Under the pieces are notes generated by a model. That model worked only from the letters and a program-made list of their open reading frames with translations. It was not told the origin of the DNA and ran no database searches. The translations under genes and the position numbers were made by a program. 64,000 nucleotides of DNA from JBMYRH01 sp049602155. GTDB lineage: Bacteria; Myxococcota_A; UBA9042; PHBI01; JBMYRH01. Positions 40,469 through 49,537 of this stretch are shown here, piece after piece (the first letter of the stretch is position 1; each line of letters begins with the position of its first letter). The stretch spans positions 170,709 to 234,708 of the forward strand of contig JBMYRH010000009.1 in assembly GCA_049602155.1 (NCBI GenBank), given 5' to 3'.

Positions 40469-43437
40469 CTACTCCACCACCTGGATGTTCCCCACCATCA
40501 TCGCGTGGAACAGGCAGCGGTAGTTGTAGTAGCCCGGTGAGGTCAGGGTGATCGTCACGTCGGTCGTCTGGCCATCGGCGGCGTCCATGGCAGCATCCTC
40601 GGCGCACTGCTTCATGAAGGGGTGGCTGGCCGCCGCCTCGATGGTGACCTGTTGGCCCACGGCGACGCGGATGCACTTCGGCGAGTACGGGGTCCCCGCG
40701 CTCTGAATCGTGATGTTGATAGGGTCTATTGAGCCTGTCAGGTCGTTCGCGTCGAAGTCAGCCTCCGTGCAACCTGCCCAGGTCGGCTCACAAAGGAAGT
40801 TCGGAGCGCCAGTTTCGCAGTCCGTCCCCTCGAACCCCGTGCCGGTGCAATCGCAGGTGTAGTTGAGCCCATCGCCAGCGTCATCGCAGACGCCACCGTT
40901 CTGACACGGCGCAGCGTCGCAAGCGTTGACGCAGTTGGGCCCGCCGAACCCTGTGGCGGAGCAGTTGCAGGAGTAGCTGAAGCCGTCGCCCCCGTCGGTG
41001 CAGATGCCGCCGTTTTGGCAGGGGCCGACATGGCAGGCGTTGACGGTCTCACAGGTCGGCCCGCTGAAGCCGGTGTCTGTGCAGTCGCAGGAGTAGTTGG
41101 TGCCGTCGCCGGCGTCGTTGCAGACGCCGCCGTTTTGGCAGGGCGCAGTGTTACAGGCGTTGATGGTGTCGCAGGTGAGCCCAGTGTAGCCCGTGCCCGT
41201 GCAGTCGCAGGTGTAGCCGACGCCGTCACCGCCGTCGGTGCATGCGCCGCCGTTTTGGCATGGCGTTGCGTCGCATGCATTCGGAGGATCGCCGACGTCG
41301 CAGTTGGTGCCGGTGAACCCTGTGGCGGAGCAGTTGCAGGAGTAGCTGAAGCCGTCGCCCCCGTCGGTGCAGATGCCGCCGTNNNNNNNNNNNNNNNNNN
41401 NNNNNNNNNNNNNNNNNNNNNNNNNNNNNNNNNNNNNNNNNNNNNNNNNNNNNNNNNNNNNNNNNNNNNNNNNNNNNNNNNGCCGGTGTCTGTGCAGTCG
41501 CAGGAGTAGTTGGTGCCGTCGCCGGCGTCGTTGCAGAGGCCGCCGTTTTGGCAGGGCTCTGCGCTACAGGCGTCGGCGACCCCACAGGTGCCGCCCTGGC
41601 AGGTCTCGCCTTCCAGGCAGTCTCCGCAGGAGCCACCACATCCGTCGTCGCCGCACGCGGCGTCTGCGCACTCGGGGGTGCAGTCGACGACACACAGACC
41701 TTCGGTGCAGGTCTCACCGTCAGCGCATGTGCCGCAGTCGATGGTGCCGCCGCATCCGTCGTCGAGGTCGCCGCAGGTGACGTCTCCGCAGCCCTCTAAG
41801 GGGGTGCAGTTGGGGACACAGACCCCTGCGTCGCAGGCGGAGTCGTCGCCACAGACCTCTCCATCGGCGACCGCAGTCCACTCATCGGTGGCGATCGTGG
41901 GATCGCAGTAAAGGCAGCTGTTGTCGGTGTGCACGGTCTCGGCCTCGACGCAGACCCCGTCGATGGCGCAATAGTCGTCTATCAGGGTGTAGATGCACGT
42001 GCCTGAGTCCGAGCACTCTGCGGTTTCACAGCTCGCAGCACCCTCGCAATCGCTGTCTTCCGTGCAGTCGGGGGCGGGTGCGGTGCAGAGCCCGAAGTTG
42101 GTTCCCCACTCGGGGTTCTGCACGCAGTCCAAGCCGTCGGCACACCAGTCTTTGGAGGCGACCTCGCAGGGTTCGCCCTCTTCGCCGCGCACACAGACCT
42201 TGAAGGTGGGGTCATCGCTCGTGTCATCCGGGGTCCCTGCGTTATGCAAGAAGCGCTTGCCGCAGCGCATACCGGTTGGGCAGTCCTCGTCGCCGCCGGG
42301 GCAAGGTTGGGCGCAGTAGCCTTCGGTGCCCAGGGACATATTAGAGGACCAGTAGCAGTCGCCCGTTGCGCAGTCTTCACTGTTGACGCAGTCGCCGTTT
42401 GCGTCGGCGCCTCCCTCGATCCCAGCGACGCACCAGTAGTACGCAGCGAGCCCTGCGCTCCCGGGGTTGATAAACTCTTTGCAGTAGTCACCCTCCTCGT
42501 CGCAGCTCATCGAGCACGTCTCGCTGTCTTGGCAGGTGCAGTAGTCTTGTGAGCCGTCTGTGTAGCTGCACATCCCGGCCCAGGCGCTCGCGTTCCCGTC
42601 GCCTGTGGTGTCAAAGCCGACGCCAACACAGAGGCCATCGAGGCCACACTCGTCGTTGACCTCGCAGTGTTGGCTGCACCGGCGGACGCTGCCCTCGCTG
42701 GTCGGCATGGCGGTGCAGAGCCGTGATTCACACTCCGTGAAGGTCTCGCAGGCTTCGCCGATGACCTTGCCACCCAGGCTCGGTAGGCAGACCCCCTCGA
42801 TGGTGGTGCCGCCGAGCCAAATCGCTGCGCGGCAGCCGAGGTTCTCATCGAGGTAGCTGCATTGGTTGGGGCCGGTGCAGATGACGGCCTTGTCCTGCAC
42901 GTTACCTGGCATGCAGAAGCTCATGTCGCTGGGGCACCCCCACTGCTGACCGTACACGCTCTGGTTGCTGATGGTGTTGCATGCGCCTCCGATTGCCCCC
43001 GTGGCGTCGCGGCAGCGCTCGGTGCAGACGCCGAAGAGGCATCGATGCTCTGGGGCAGTCATGCAGTCTGCGTCGCTGTTACAGGCCCAGCCGGTGCGGC
43101 CCACCGGGTCTTGGGGTTTGCCACTGAAGCCGTCTGGATCGAGCGGGATGCTGGTGTCCGCTTCCGGTCCGGTGGAGACATCGGCGGGGGCGGAGGTCGT
43201 GTCCGTCCCCGGCTCGGCCGTCCCAGCGTCGGCGATGGGGGGGCTGCCTCCGTCTTCATCCGTCCCGCTTTGGGCGTCTGAGTTTGGATCGGCTGTTGCG
43301 GCGTCTTCGGCGGCGTTCCCGTCGTTCACGCTGTCTTCTGTGCCCTCGACGCCACCTTCGCTGCCACAGCCGGCGGCGACGAGTGTCGCGCCCATCAAGC
43401 AGCTCACCAAGACTCTCACGATTGCTCTATTACACAT
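40469..43437 (-). CDS. EGF-repeat lipoprotein with C-terminal cupredoxin (gap-broken gene)
   Basis: The start is 43437; the lipobox LVAAGC lies near residue 23, followed by an acidic linker. The middle holds varied Cys-rich modules. From about 41570 downwards come EGF-like units (ACDAxPCQNGGxCxDxGDG then YxCxC). Five units follow the N gap (41383-41481) in a frame shifted relative to the part before it; the sequence then continues as APNFLCEPTW and a cupredoxin with SHPF (His), YNYRCLFHAMM (Cys, His, Met) and NIQVVE, ending at TAG 40469-40471. The frame jump at the gap is an assembly effect: its true length should be one more than a multiple of three. A type 1 copper site is predicted. Confidence 0.85.
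40850..41565. repeat. Near-identical EGF-unit repeats flanking a gap
   Basis: Blocks of about 110-130 bases recur, for example two near-identical stretches just after 40950 and 41310 and two near 41070 and 41480. On the minus strand each encodes an EGF-like module with six cysteines. High identity explains the unresolved gap at 41383-41481. Confidence 0.8.
41383..41481. other. Assembly gap of 99 N inside the EGF-cupredoxin gene
   Basis: The coding frame before the gap (ending YSCDCTDTG) and after it (starting GGICTDGGDG) differ by the N count given. Both sides are clearly EGF-like in their own frames, so the stated length is wrong. Confidence 0.99.
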
Positions 43438-43514
43438 GGCATGTCCTCCAGCCGTCCGGTGATTCTAAGGAATCCGGCTCAGAGGGGAAAAAACCCGGCG
43501 TGAAAAGACGCGCT

Positions 43515-44156
43515 CTAGAGCAGAGAAGTGGCGTACTCAGCGATGACGTCGAGCTGAGTCTGCGTCTCGATGGAGCCAGGGCGGAGCGCCCGGACGTGAT
43601 CGATCGCCTCGTCGCTGGTCGCACCAGAGGCGACGAACCATGCTGCGAGGAAGGTCCCTGTGCGGCCTTGTCCGGCCGCGCAGTGGACGACGACCCGTCC
43701 TCCTTTCATGAGCTCAGCGGCCGTGGTCGTGACGAAGGTGTCGAGTTGGCTCAAGGTCGGCGCTGTGAAGTCGACAACCGGGAGGTGCACTTGGTCGATG
43801 CCATGGCTGGAGAGGCTGAGGGACTCAGGTGCGGTCTCCGTCAACGAGACCATCAACGAGACGTCTCGGTTCGCCAAGTACGCGTAGCGTGTGTCCGCGG
43901 TCTCGCCGTGGCCAGGGTGGCCCATACCTGCCAGCTGGTTGTCGACGACCCAGGAGAAGTTCCGTGGTGCCTCTTCGCGGTGATCGAGGTCCGCAGCCTC
44001 TTGGGTCGCATCCACGGCGCTCTCAGGGACGTCCATGGCGTTACAGTCCCCCTTGGCGCCGTGCTTGTGGCCGCGACGACCGTCGTGGTCACAGCCGACG
44101 AAGGTCAGCGCGATGAAGCACCCGATAAGGGCTGCAGTTGTCTTTTTAATGCTCAC
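43515..44156 (-). CDS. DUSP23-like dual-specificity phosphatase lipoprotein
   Basis: The signal peptide ends in LTFVGC, giving a lipoprotein outside the cytoplasm. The catalytic loop is VVHCAAGQGRTGTF (His158, Cys159, Arg165). The flanking sequence is strikingly like the small eukaryotic/archaeal VH1-like phosphatase DUSP23: NFSWVVDNQLAGMGHPG near residue 66, SLMVSLTE, a general-acid region VVDFTAPTLSQLD and the C-terminal RALRPGSIETQTQ. All expected catalytic residues are present. Its substrate outside the cytoplasm is unknown; protein, lipid or inositol phosphates are possible. It lies 77 bases from the start of the EGF-cupredoxin gene on the same strand. Confidence 0.9.
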   Translation of the reverse strand: MSIKKTTAALIGCFIALTFVGCDHDGRRGHKHGAKGDCNAMDVPESAVDATQEAADLDHREEAPRNFSWVVDNQLAGMGHPGHGETADTRYAYLANRDVSLMVSLTETAPESLSLSSHGIDQVHLPVVDFTAPTLSQLDTFVTTTAAELMKGGRVVVHCAAGQGRTGTFLAAWFVASGATSDEAIDHVRALRPGSIETQTQLDVIAEYATSLL

Positions 44157-44360
44157 AACCTTGTCCTTTTACGGATCCTCTCCCGCGAACGCAACAAATT
44201 CAGCACATGGGCCTCAGGCGTCGAATGCCACGCAGAGGGCGTTTGAGCCACAGACCGCAGCACCTCAGGGCTGCTGTGTTGAATCGGTCAGGGTCACCTA
44301 AACCTGATTGGTATTCAGTGCTTTTGGTTTTTTTTAGCGCCCCGGTTGGCAGCCTCATGA

Positions 44361-44396
44361 GTTTGACAGGTCAACCAACCTCCAAGATGGTCAAAC
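44361..44396. promoter_or_regulatory. Inverted repeat directly before methyltransferase start
   Basis: GTTTGAC (44361-44367) and GTCAAAC (44390-44396) form a perfect 7-base inverted repeat ending one base before the ATG at 44398. No Shine-Dalgarno sequence is visible there. It could be an operator or a leader hairpin that controls initiation. The preceding 100 bases are unusually AT-rich for this window. Confidence 0.3.
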
Positions 44397-44397
44397 G

Positions 44398-45126
44398 ATG
44401 CATACAGACGAACAGACACTGTATCGCCGCTGCGCCCATCTCTACGATCGCATCTACCACTGGAAGGACTACGCCAAAGAGGCCGAGGTCGTTCATGGTC
44501 TGCTCCGCGGAGCAGGGGTCCGAGAGGGCGCCCGGGTTGTGGAGGCCGCGTGCGGGACGGGCAGCTACCTTGTGCATTTGAATAATTGGTACGAGGTCAG
44601 CGGCTTTGACTGCAACCCTGCGACCCTTGAGGTCGCCAGGAAGAAGGTGCCCGGGGTGGAGCTCTTCCAAGGCGACATGACCGGCTTTGAGCTGAAGCGC
44701 CCTGTGGACGCCATCGTTTGCCTCTTCAGCTCGATTGGTTACGTCGCGCTCGGGGAGCCTCTCTGCGCGGTCGCGGAGTCGTTTTATCGCAATGTGCTCC
44801 CCGGTGGCACGGTGCTGGTAGAGCCTTGGATAGAGCCTGAGGCGGCCATTGATGGCCACTTGGCCCAACAAACCTACGCCTCTGACACGCTCAAACTGTG
44901 CCGCGCTGGGGTTCATCGGGTCGATGGCCGCCGGTCCTCTCTGTCCTTTCACTGGTTGGTCACGACCATCGAAGGCGTCGAGCATTTTGTCGATGACCAT
45001 ACGCTGTGGATGAGCACGCGAGCCGAGATGATGGCGGTGTTCGAGGCCGCTGGCTTTGAGACGCGCTGGAGTGATGAGGGGCTCATGCCGGACCGCGGGG
45101 TGCTCATCGCGACCCGTGGGCGTTAG
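44398..45126 (+). CDS. SAM-dependent methyltransferase, DesVI/TylM1-like
   Basis: The class I methyltransferase motif I is VVEAACGTGSYLVHL, followed by VSGFDCNPATLEVAR (acidic loop), LFQGDMTGFEL, and VDAIVCLFSSIGYVAL, which is very close to the FSSIGY block of sugar N,N-dimethyltransferases such as DesVI and TylM1. LPGGTVLVEPWIEPE and the N-terminal YDRIYHWKDYAKEA also fit that group. The reaction would be N-methylation of an amino sugar or similar amine. No sugar-nucleotide genes are beside it; the DegT aminotransferase is 12.5 kb away. At 242 residues it is typical. Confidence 0.88.
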   Translation: MHTDEQTLYRRCAHLYDRIYHWKDYAKEAEVVHGLLRGAGVREGARVVEAACGTGSYLVHLNNWYEVSGFDCNPATLEVARKKVPGVELFQGDMTGFELKRPVDAIVCLFSSIGYVALGEPLCAVAESFYRNVLPGGTVLVEPWIEPEAAIDGHLAQQTYASDTLKLCRAGVHRVDGRRSSLSFHWLVTTIEGVEHFVDDHTLWMSTRAEMMAVFEAAGFETRWSDEGLMPDRGVLIATRGR

Positions 45127-45131
45127 CCGCG

Positions 45132-46739
45132 CTATTCGACGAGCTCGTCAGCGCCGATGTCTCGCGCTCCGAGTCGCGGGTCGCCCTCAAAGTCGTGGTC
45201 TGCCAAGCCGACTTGAATGTCCTCTCCGGCGTTGATCGCGCCGAGGACGTCGGCCAAGAGGTGAAGGTCCCCCGCCTCTTGGTCAACGAAGAGGGTCTCC
45301 TCAGCTTGCTCGAGGTTCCCCAAGGTGAAGGCCTCTGCGCCGGTGCGCTCCCTCAGGTTGTGGCTCACCAAGTTGTTGAGGACTTGGCCTCCGATGGTGC
45401 CCTCACGCCGCCACTCAATCGACGAGTAGGGGGCCTTAAACCCGACGACCGTGTTGTGCACTACGGCGCCGTAGCAGCAGCTCCACAGGTGAATGCCCGA
45501 CTCATAGTCGGGGTTGGCCTCGACAAACGCCTCTCCGCCGACAAAGAGCATATTGTTGCGGACAACGCCTCTGTAGTGATCGACGTGTGGGCTGATGTCG
45601 CAGTCTTGGTCGAGGTAGGAGCGCTCTCCGGCGAGCGGTGACTGGGCCTCGCCGAGGCCGATGCCGCGGCTGCAGTCGTCGATGCGGTTCCGTTCGATGA
45701 GGGTGTAGGCGCTGCTCCGCCAGGCGAGGATCGCAGGGGCGGCGGTGCCTTTGTCACACCAGAGGTTGTCGATCTGGTTGTCGCGGAGCGTCCAATAGGC
45801 CGCCTGCCGGAGGTCGATCCCTCCAATATCACACCCGTCAGCCACCGCCTCGCGTCCCTCGTCGGTCAGCGTGATGTGCGAGCATGCGACCTCTCCAGCG
45901 TCGACGTAGGCCTGGTTGTAGCCATCGACGCTCACCGCGCGGTTCAGCGCGTCGACGATCTTCACGCCGTAAAGCGACACATTGGTGAGGCTCGCTTGAC
46001 CGGGCTCTGGCTGTACGCGGACACCATGGTCGCTCAGGTTGCTCAGGGTCAATTCAGCGATCTTCACGTCGCTCGCCGCGACCTGCACGGCGATTGCGGT
46101 CTCGCCACCGCCATCGAGGATCACAGCGTCTCGGTTGCCACTCTTGGAGCGCAACGTCGTGCCCTTCGTCGGCACCCAGAGCGCCTCACCGTCTAGGTCA
46201 TAGACGCCATCGGTGAAGAGGAAGGTCGTGCCCTCAGCGGCCGAGGCCAGCTGCAGGCGCAGGTCGTCAAGGTCGCTGGGCGAGACCTCGACGATGGTCC
46301 CCGTCGCCTCGACGAGCGCCGGACAAGGGGCAGCCGGATCGACGGGCTCAGGCTCTGGTTCGGGTTCGGGGGTCACCTCGGGGCCGGTGTCCTCTTCGAC
46401 GTCTTCTGGGCCCTCTGGGGTGTCTTCGACCGATGACGTGTCGTCGATCGTGGCCGCATCGGGGGGCGTCGGAGCAGGGGCGTCCTCTTCTCCGGATGTG
46501 GCGTCTTGGTCGTCCGGCCCATCAGTGTTGCAGATCGGGGCACCAGCGCAGCCCGGGTCGTCGCAGTCGAAGGCTTGATCTTGATCGTTATCCGCACCGT
46601 CGCTGCACTCTCCAGGCTCATCGCCTTCGTAGTCGCCGGGTGCTGTGGGCGCTGTGGGCTCCTCCGCGCCGCCACCGCAGGCGCCCATGAGCAGCGTGGC
46701 ACCGACCACCACCATCGTCTTTAACCATCCATTCATCAT
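45132..46739 (-). CDS. Lipoprotein with right-handed parallel beta-helix
   Basis: The start is the Met at 46739 (MMNGWLKT), preceded by AAGGAGAG; an upstream in-frame start at 46796 is less likely. The lipobox is LMGAC. A short Cys/Asp motif (CSDGADNDQDQAFDCDDPGC) occurs after it, followed by an acidic/Pro linker with a PEPEPEPEP run. Residues about 150-530 have beta-helix features: VDGYNQAYVD, repeated NRI/NNML-type turns (RDNQIDNLW, ERNRIDDCSRG, VRNNMLFVGG), as in pectate-lyase-like and NosD-like folds. It is probably a secreted polysaccharide-binding or -degrading protein; catalytic residues could not be assigned. Confidence 0.8.
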   Translation of the reverse strand: MMNGWLKTMVVVGATLLMGACGGGAEEPTAPTAPGDYEGDEPGECSDGADNDQDQAFDCDDPGCAGAPICNTDGPDDQDATSGEEDAPAPTPPDAATIDDTSSVEDTPEGPEDVEEDTGPEVTPEPEPEPEPVDPAAPCPALVEATGTIVEVSPSDLDDLRLQLASAAEGTTFLFTDGVYDLDGEALWVPTKGTTLRSKSGNRDAVILDGGGETAIAVQVAASDVKIAELTLSNLSDHGVRVQPEPGQASLTNVSLYGVKIVDALNRAVSVDGYNQAYVDAGEVACSHITLTDEGREAVADGCDIGGIDLRQAAYWTLRDNQIDNLWCDKGTAAPAILAWRSSAYTLIERNRIDDCSRGIGLGEAQSPLAGERSYLDQDCDISPHVDHYRGVVRNNMLFVGGEAFVEANPDYESGIHLWSCCYGAVVHNTVVGFKAPYSSIEWRREGTIGGQVLNNLVSHNLRERTGAEAFTLGNLEQAEETLFVDQEAGDLHLLADVLGAINAGEDIQVGLADHDFEGDPRLGARDIGADELVE

Positions 46740-46802
46740 GCTCTCCTTGGGGGCGGCCCTTCGCCTCATGCTCAGCGTCTGATGTACGCGAGTCACCGGG
46801 CC

Positions 46803-47183
46803 TTAATGGGCGTCGATAGCGTGGTCCAACAGGGCGTCTAAGGGGACGATCTCCAAGGTGCGCTCATGGGTCGCCGCGAGGACCACCTTGGGCGCGGCTT
46901 TGCCTTCATAAGCTTGCAGCCATCGGGCCGCGCAGAGGCACCATTGGTCACCTGGCTTGAGCCCCGGGAACTCGAATTGCGGCACCGGGGTCGACAGGTC
47001 GTTGCCCGCAGCGCGGGAGAAGCTCAAGAAGGTCTCAGTGACCTCGACACACACGGTGTGAACCCCGTGGTCGCGTTCATCCGTCCGGCAGCAGCCGTCC
47101 CGAAACCAGCCGGTGATGGGATCTTTGGAGCAGTCCGCTAGGGGCCCCCCCAATACGTTCTTATCCTGATATCGTTCGCTCAT
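46803..47183 (-). CDS. DUF2237 family protein
   Basis: The 126-residue protein matches the DUF2237 pattern throughout: NVLGGPLADCSKDPITGWFRDGCC (as NVLGGPLADCS and GWFRDGCC), GVHTVCVEVTETFLSFSRAAGNDLSTP (as FLSFSRAAGNDLSTP), FPGLKPGDQWCLCAARW and VVLAATHERTLE. Function is not known. It carries conserved Cys and Asp residues that suggest metal or cofactor binding. It overlaps the upstream lipoprotein gene by four bases (47180-47183), so it is translationally coupled to it. Confidence 0.93.
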   Translation of the reverse strand: MSERYQDKNVLGGPLADCSKDPITGWFRDGCCRTDERDHGVHTVCVEVTETFLSFSRAAGNDLSTPVPQFEFPGLKPGDQWCLCAARWLQAYEGKAAPKVVLAATHERTLEIVPLDALLDHAIDAH

Positions 47184-48121
47184 GGTGTCGCCATAAAATG
47201 CCCGCCGACCAGGCGGGGACCGTGAGGTTGAAGGAGGAAGTAGCTGATCGCTCGCATGGGTAACGTCACCGGCCCCTCGGGGGTCTCGAACATGATGCCC
47301 ACGTGGTACAGCGCCACGCCCGCGGCTCTGTCTCGGCTCATTCGAAGCAGTCGCCCGGCGCCCTCCATGGGGTCGATCTCGAGGAGGCCGAGCTCGAGGA
47401 GCTTTCGTTGCTGCTCTTGCATGACCAGCAGTGCCTCGTCGCTTTGGACGTACTCACCCGCGCTGCCGAGGCCAAAGGTGTCGCCCCTCAGCGGCGGCTC
47501 GATCGCCACATCGGTCGGGCGCCTACGCTTGGTGTCGATCCAGCGGATGATGACGTCATTGGCGGGTATGAGGGAGTCTTCGAAATTGCCGATTGGGGAC
47601 ATCTCGCCACGCTGAGCCTTGGAGATGACGCGCTGATCGTCGATGGGGCGGTCCCAACTCTGCGCGACAATCTGCCACGGAGGCGGTCCGCTGAAGAGCG
47701 TGCTGACGGCCCAGTACTGGCCATTGACTGCGAAGCGATCGACGGACCAACGCACCGCCTCAAATTCCTCACCTCCGATCGTCCTCGCGGGTGGCTTTTG
47801 CACCTCGAAGCCCTCGGAGGTCATACGCTTGAATCGCTTGCCAGCCACACGCTTTGCGCCCTCATCAAGGCCGACCTCGTCGACATCAGGTCCGGCGAAG
47901 AGGGCCTCATCGGCGAACATGCGCGTTGCGGCGTGGGTGTCCCCGGAGGCGATGGCCGCGATCTGGCCGTCGAGGAGCGCTGCGACGCTCGGGTGCTCCT
48001 CGCTCTGCGGCGTCTCGGGTGAGGTCGCCACGACATGACTCGAGTGGGCTGGTCCACACGCGCCCATGAGCCCGATCCCGATGATGGCGATGCGTGTCCA
48101 CCTCACTCTTCTTTCCTCCAA
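47180..48121 (-). CDS. Lipoprotein with NTF2/SnoaL-like N-terminal domain
   Basis: The signal peptide ends in LMGAC (about residue 22). Residues about 42-170 resemble an NTF2/SnoaL-like fold: LLDGQIAAIASGDTHAATRMF and ADEALFAGPDVDEVG, the pattern of calcium/calmodulin-kinase-association-type domains. The C-terminal half has a second beta-rich region (LYHVGIMFETPEGPVTLPMR). It is similar in general plan to the lipoprotein at 11132-12163. No catalytic residues are evident. It is coupled to the DUF2237 gene and divergent from purT, with 233 bases between them in which I see no recognisable riboswitch. Confidence 0.68.
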   Translation of the reverse strand: MEERRVRWTRIAIIGIGLMGACGPAHSSHVVATSPETPQSEEHPSVAALLDGQIAAIASGDTHAATRMFADEALFAGPDVDEVGLDEGAKRVAGKRFKRMTSEGFEVQKPPARTIGGEEFEAVRWSVDRFAVNGQYWAVSTLFSGPPPWQIVAQSWDRPIDDQRVISKAQRGEMSPIGNFEDSLIPANDVIIRWIDTKRRRPTDVAIEPPLRGDTFGLGSAGEYVQSDEALLVMQEQQRKLLELGLLEIDPMEGAGRLLRMSRDRAAGVALYHVGIMFETPEGPVTLPMRAISYFLLQPHGPRLVGGHFMATP

Positions 48122-48354
48122 GGTTTGAGCGTCGCAGTCTGTCAGACGTCGCCTGAGAAGTCGACGAGGTCCGGGCGAGATGTGATCCGTCCCTCGTCGT
48201 CAGCTGCGTCGCCTCAGGTGCCCCTCACTGAGGGACCGCGACATCGAACCGTTCGGAGCCTTGCGTCGCCGGACGCAATCTCCTAGCACGTGTCCGTGGG
48301 CGGCGCGTTGTCGCCCACGCCACCGCCTCCAAGTGCGCTCGAACAGGAGCTGTC

Positions 48355-49536
48355 ATGCCGACCCTCGGAACCGCCACCACCGCGTCTGCCACACGAATCT
48401 TGCTCTTGGGCTCTGGAGAGCTCGGCAAAGAGGTCGCGCTTGAGGCGCAGCGCTTCGGCGTCGAAGTCATCGCGTGTGACCGCTACGAAAACGCCCCGGC
48501 GATGCAGATCGCGCACCGCAGTCATGTCTTCCCGATGCTCGACGCCGCCAAGCTGCGGGCCATCGTCGAGGCGGAGAAGCCCGACCTCATCGTCCCCGAG
48601 ATCGAGGCCATCGCGACCGATGAGCTCCTCCGCCTCGAGGAGGAGGGGTTTAACGTCATCCCTTCGGCGCGCGCCGCGCGCTTGACGATGGATCGAGAGG
48701 GGATTCGCCGCCTGGCCGCTGAAGAGCTCGGCTTACTCACCTCCCCTTATGAGTTCGCGGAGACCGAGGAGGAGTATCACTCCGCCGTGGCCAACGTCGG
48801 GCTGCCTTGTGTGGTCAAGCCTGTGATGAGCTCCTCGGGCCGAGGGCAGAGCACCTTGCGTACTCAAGAGGACGTCTTCTTGGGTTGGAAGAGCGCCCGC
48901 GAGGGCGCCCGTGGTGGTGCCGGCAAGGTCATCGTCGAGGGCTTCGTCGACTTCGACTACGAGATCACGCTCCTGACCGTGCGCCACGCCGGCGGCACAG
49001 ACTTCTGCTCGCCCGTAGGTCACCGTCAGGTCGACGGCGATTACCATGAGTCCTGGCAGCCGCAGCCGATGACGCCGCTGGCCCTTGAGCGCGCGCAGCA
49101 GATGGCCAAGACAATCACCGACAACCTGGGCGGCTATGGTCTCTTCGGTGTGGAGCTCTTCATCAAGGGTGACACGGTGTACTTCTCCGAGGTCTCCCCG
49201 CGCCCTCATGACACGGGCATGGTCACCATGATCTCCCAGGACCTGTCGGAGTTCGCGCTCCACGCCCGCGCGATCCTCGGCTTGCCCATCCCCGCCATCC
49301 GGCAGCATGGTCCGTCCGCCAGCTACGTCATCTTGGGCCACGGGACCTCTGAGGCCCCGACCTTCGGCAACCTCAGCGCCGCCTTGAGTACCCCAGACAC
49401 GGCGCTGCGCCTCTTCGGCAAGCCGACCGTGGACGGAGAGCGCCGCCTCGGCGTGGGCCTCGCCATCGGCGCGACCTTGGACGAGGCGCGTGAGAAGGCC
49501 AAGGCGGTGGCCGACGCCGTTGAGGTCACGCTCTAA
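48355..49536 (+). CDS. purT: Formate-dependent phosphoribosylglycinamide formyltransferase
   Basis: PurT uses formate and ATP to formylate GAR, an alternative to folate-dependent PurN. It is an ATP-grasp enzyme. Motifs are ILLLGSGELGKEVALEAQR near the start, VIACDRYENAPAMQ, PEIEAIATDEL, the ATP-grasp region VVKPVMSSSGRGQS, and FFIKGDTVYFSEVSPRPHDTGMVT (as YFSEVSPRPHDTGMVT). The end VDGERRLGVGLA is typical. At 393 residues it matches E. coli PurT (392). The genome therefore has both PurT and PurN. A dehydrogenase gene begins one base after its stop. Confidence 0.97.
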   Translation: MPTLGTATTASATRILLLGSGELGKEVALEAQRFGVEVIACDRYENAPAMQIAHRSHVFPMLDAAKLRAIVEAEKPDLIVPEIEAIATDELLRLEEEGFNVIPSARAARLTMDREGIRRLAAEELGLLTSPYEFAETEEEYHSAVANVGLPCVVKPVMSSSGRGQSTLRTQEDVFLGWKSAREGARGGAGKVIVEGFVDFDYEITLLTVRHAGGTDFCSPVGHRQVDGDYHESWQPQPMTPLALERAQQMAKTITDNLGGYGLFGVELFIKGDTVYFSEVSPRPHDTGMVTMISQDLSEFALHARAILGLPIPAIRQHGPSASYVILGHGTSEAPTFGNLSAALSTPDTALRLFGKPTVDGERRLGVGLAIGATLDEAREKAKAVADAVEVTL

Positions 49537-49537
49537 G

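Noticed and set aside
40738..41382. The Thr/Ala/Pro-rich C-terminus obtained by reading straight through the 99 N gap
   Set aside because: The neighbouring frame gives EGF-like modules and a cupredoxin, so the read-through frame is an artefact of the stated gap length.
48122..48354. A purine riboswitch upstream of purT
   Set aside because: No purine-aptamer core could be recognised in these 233 bases.
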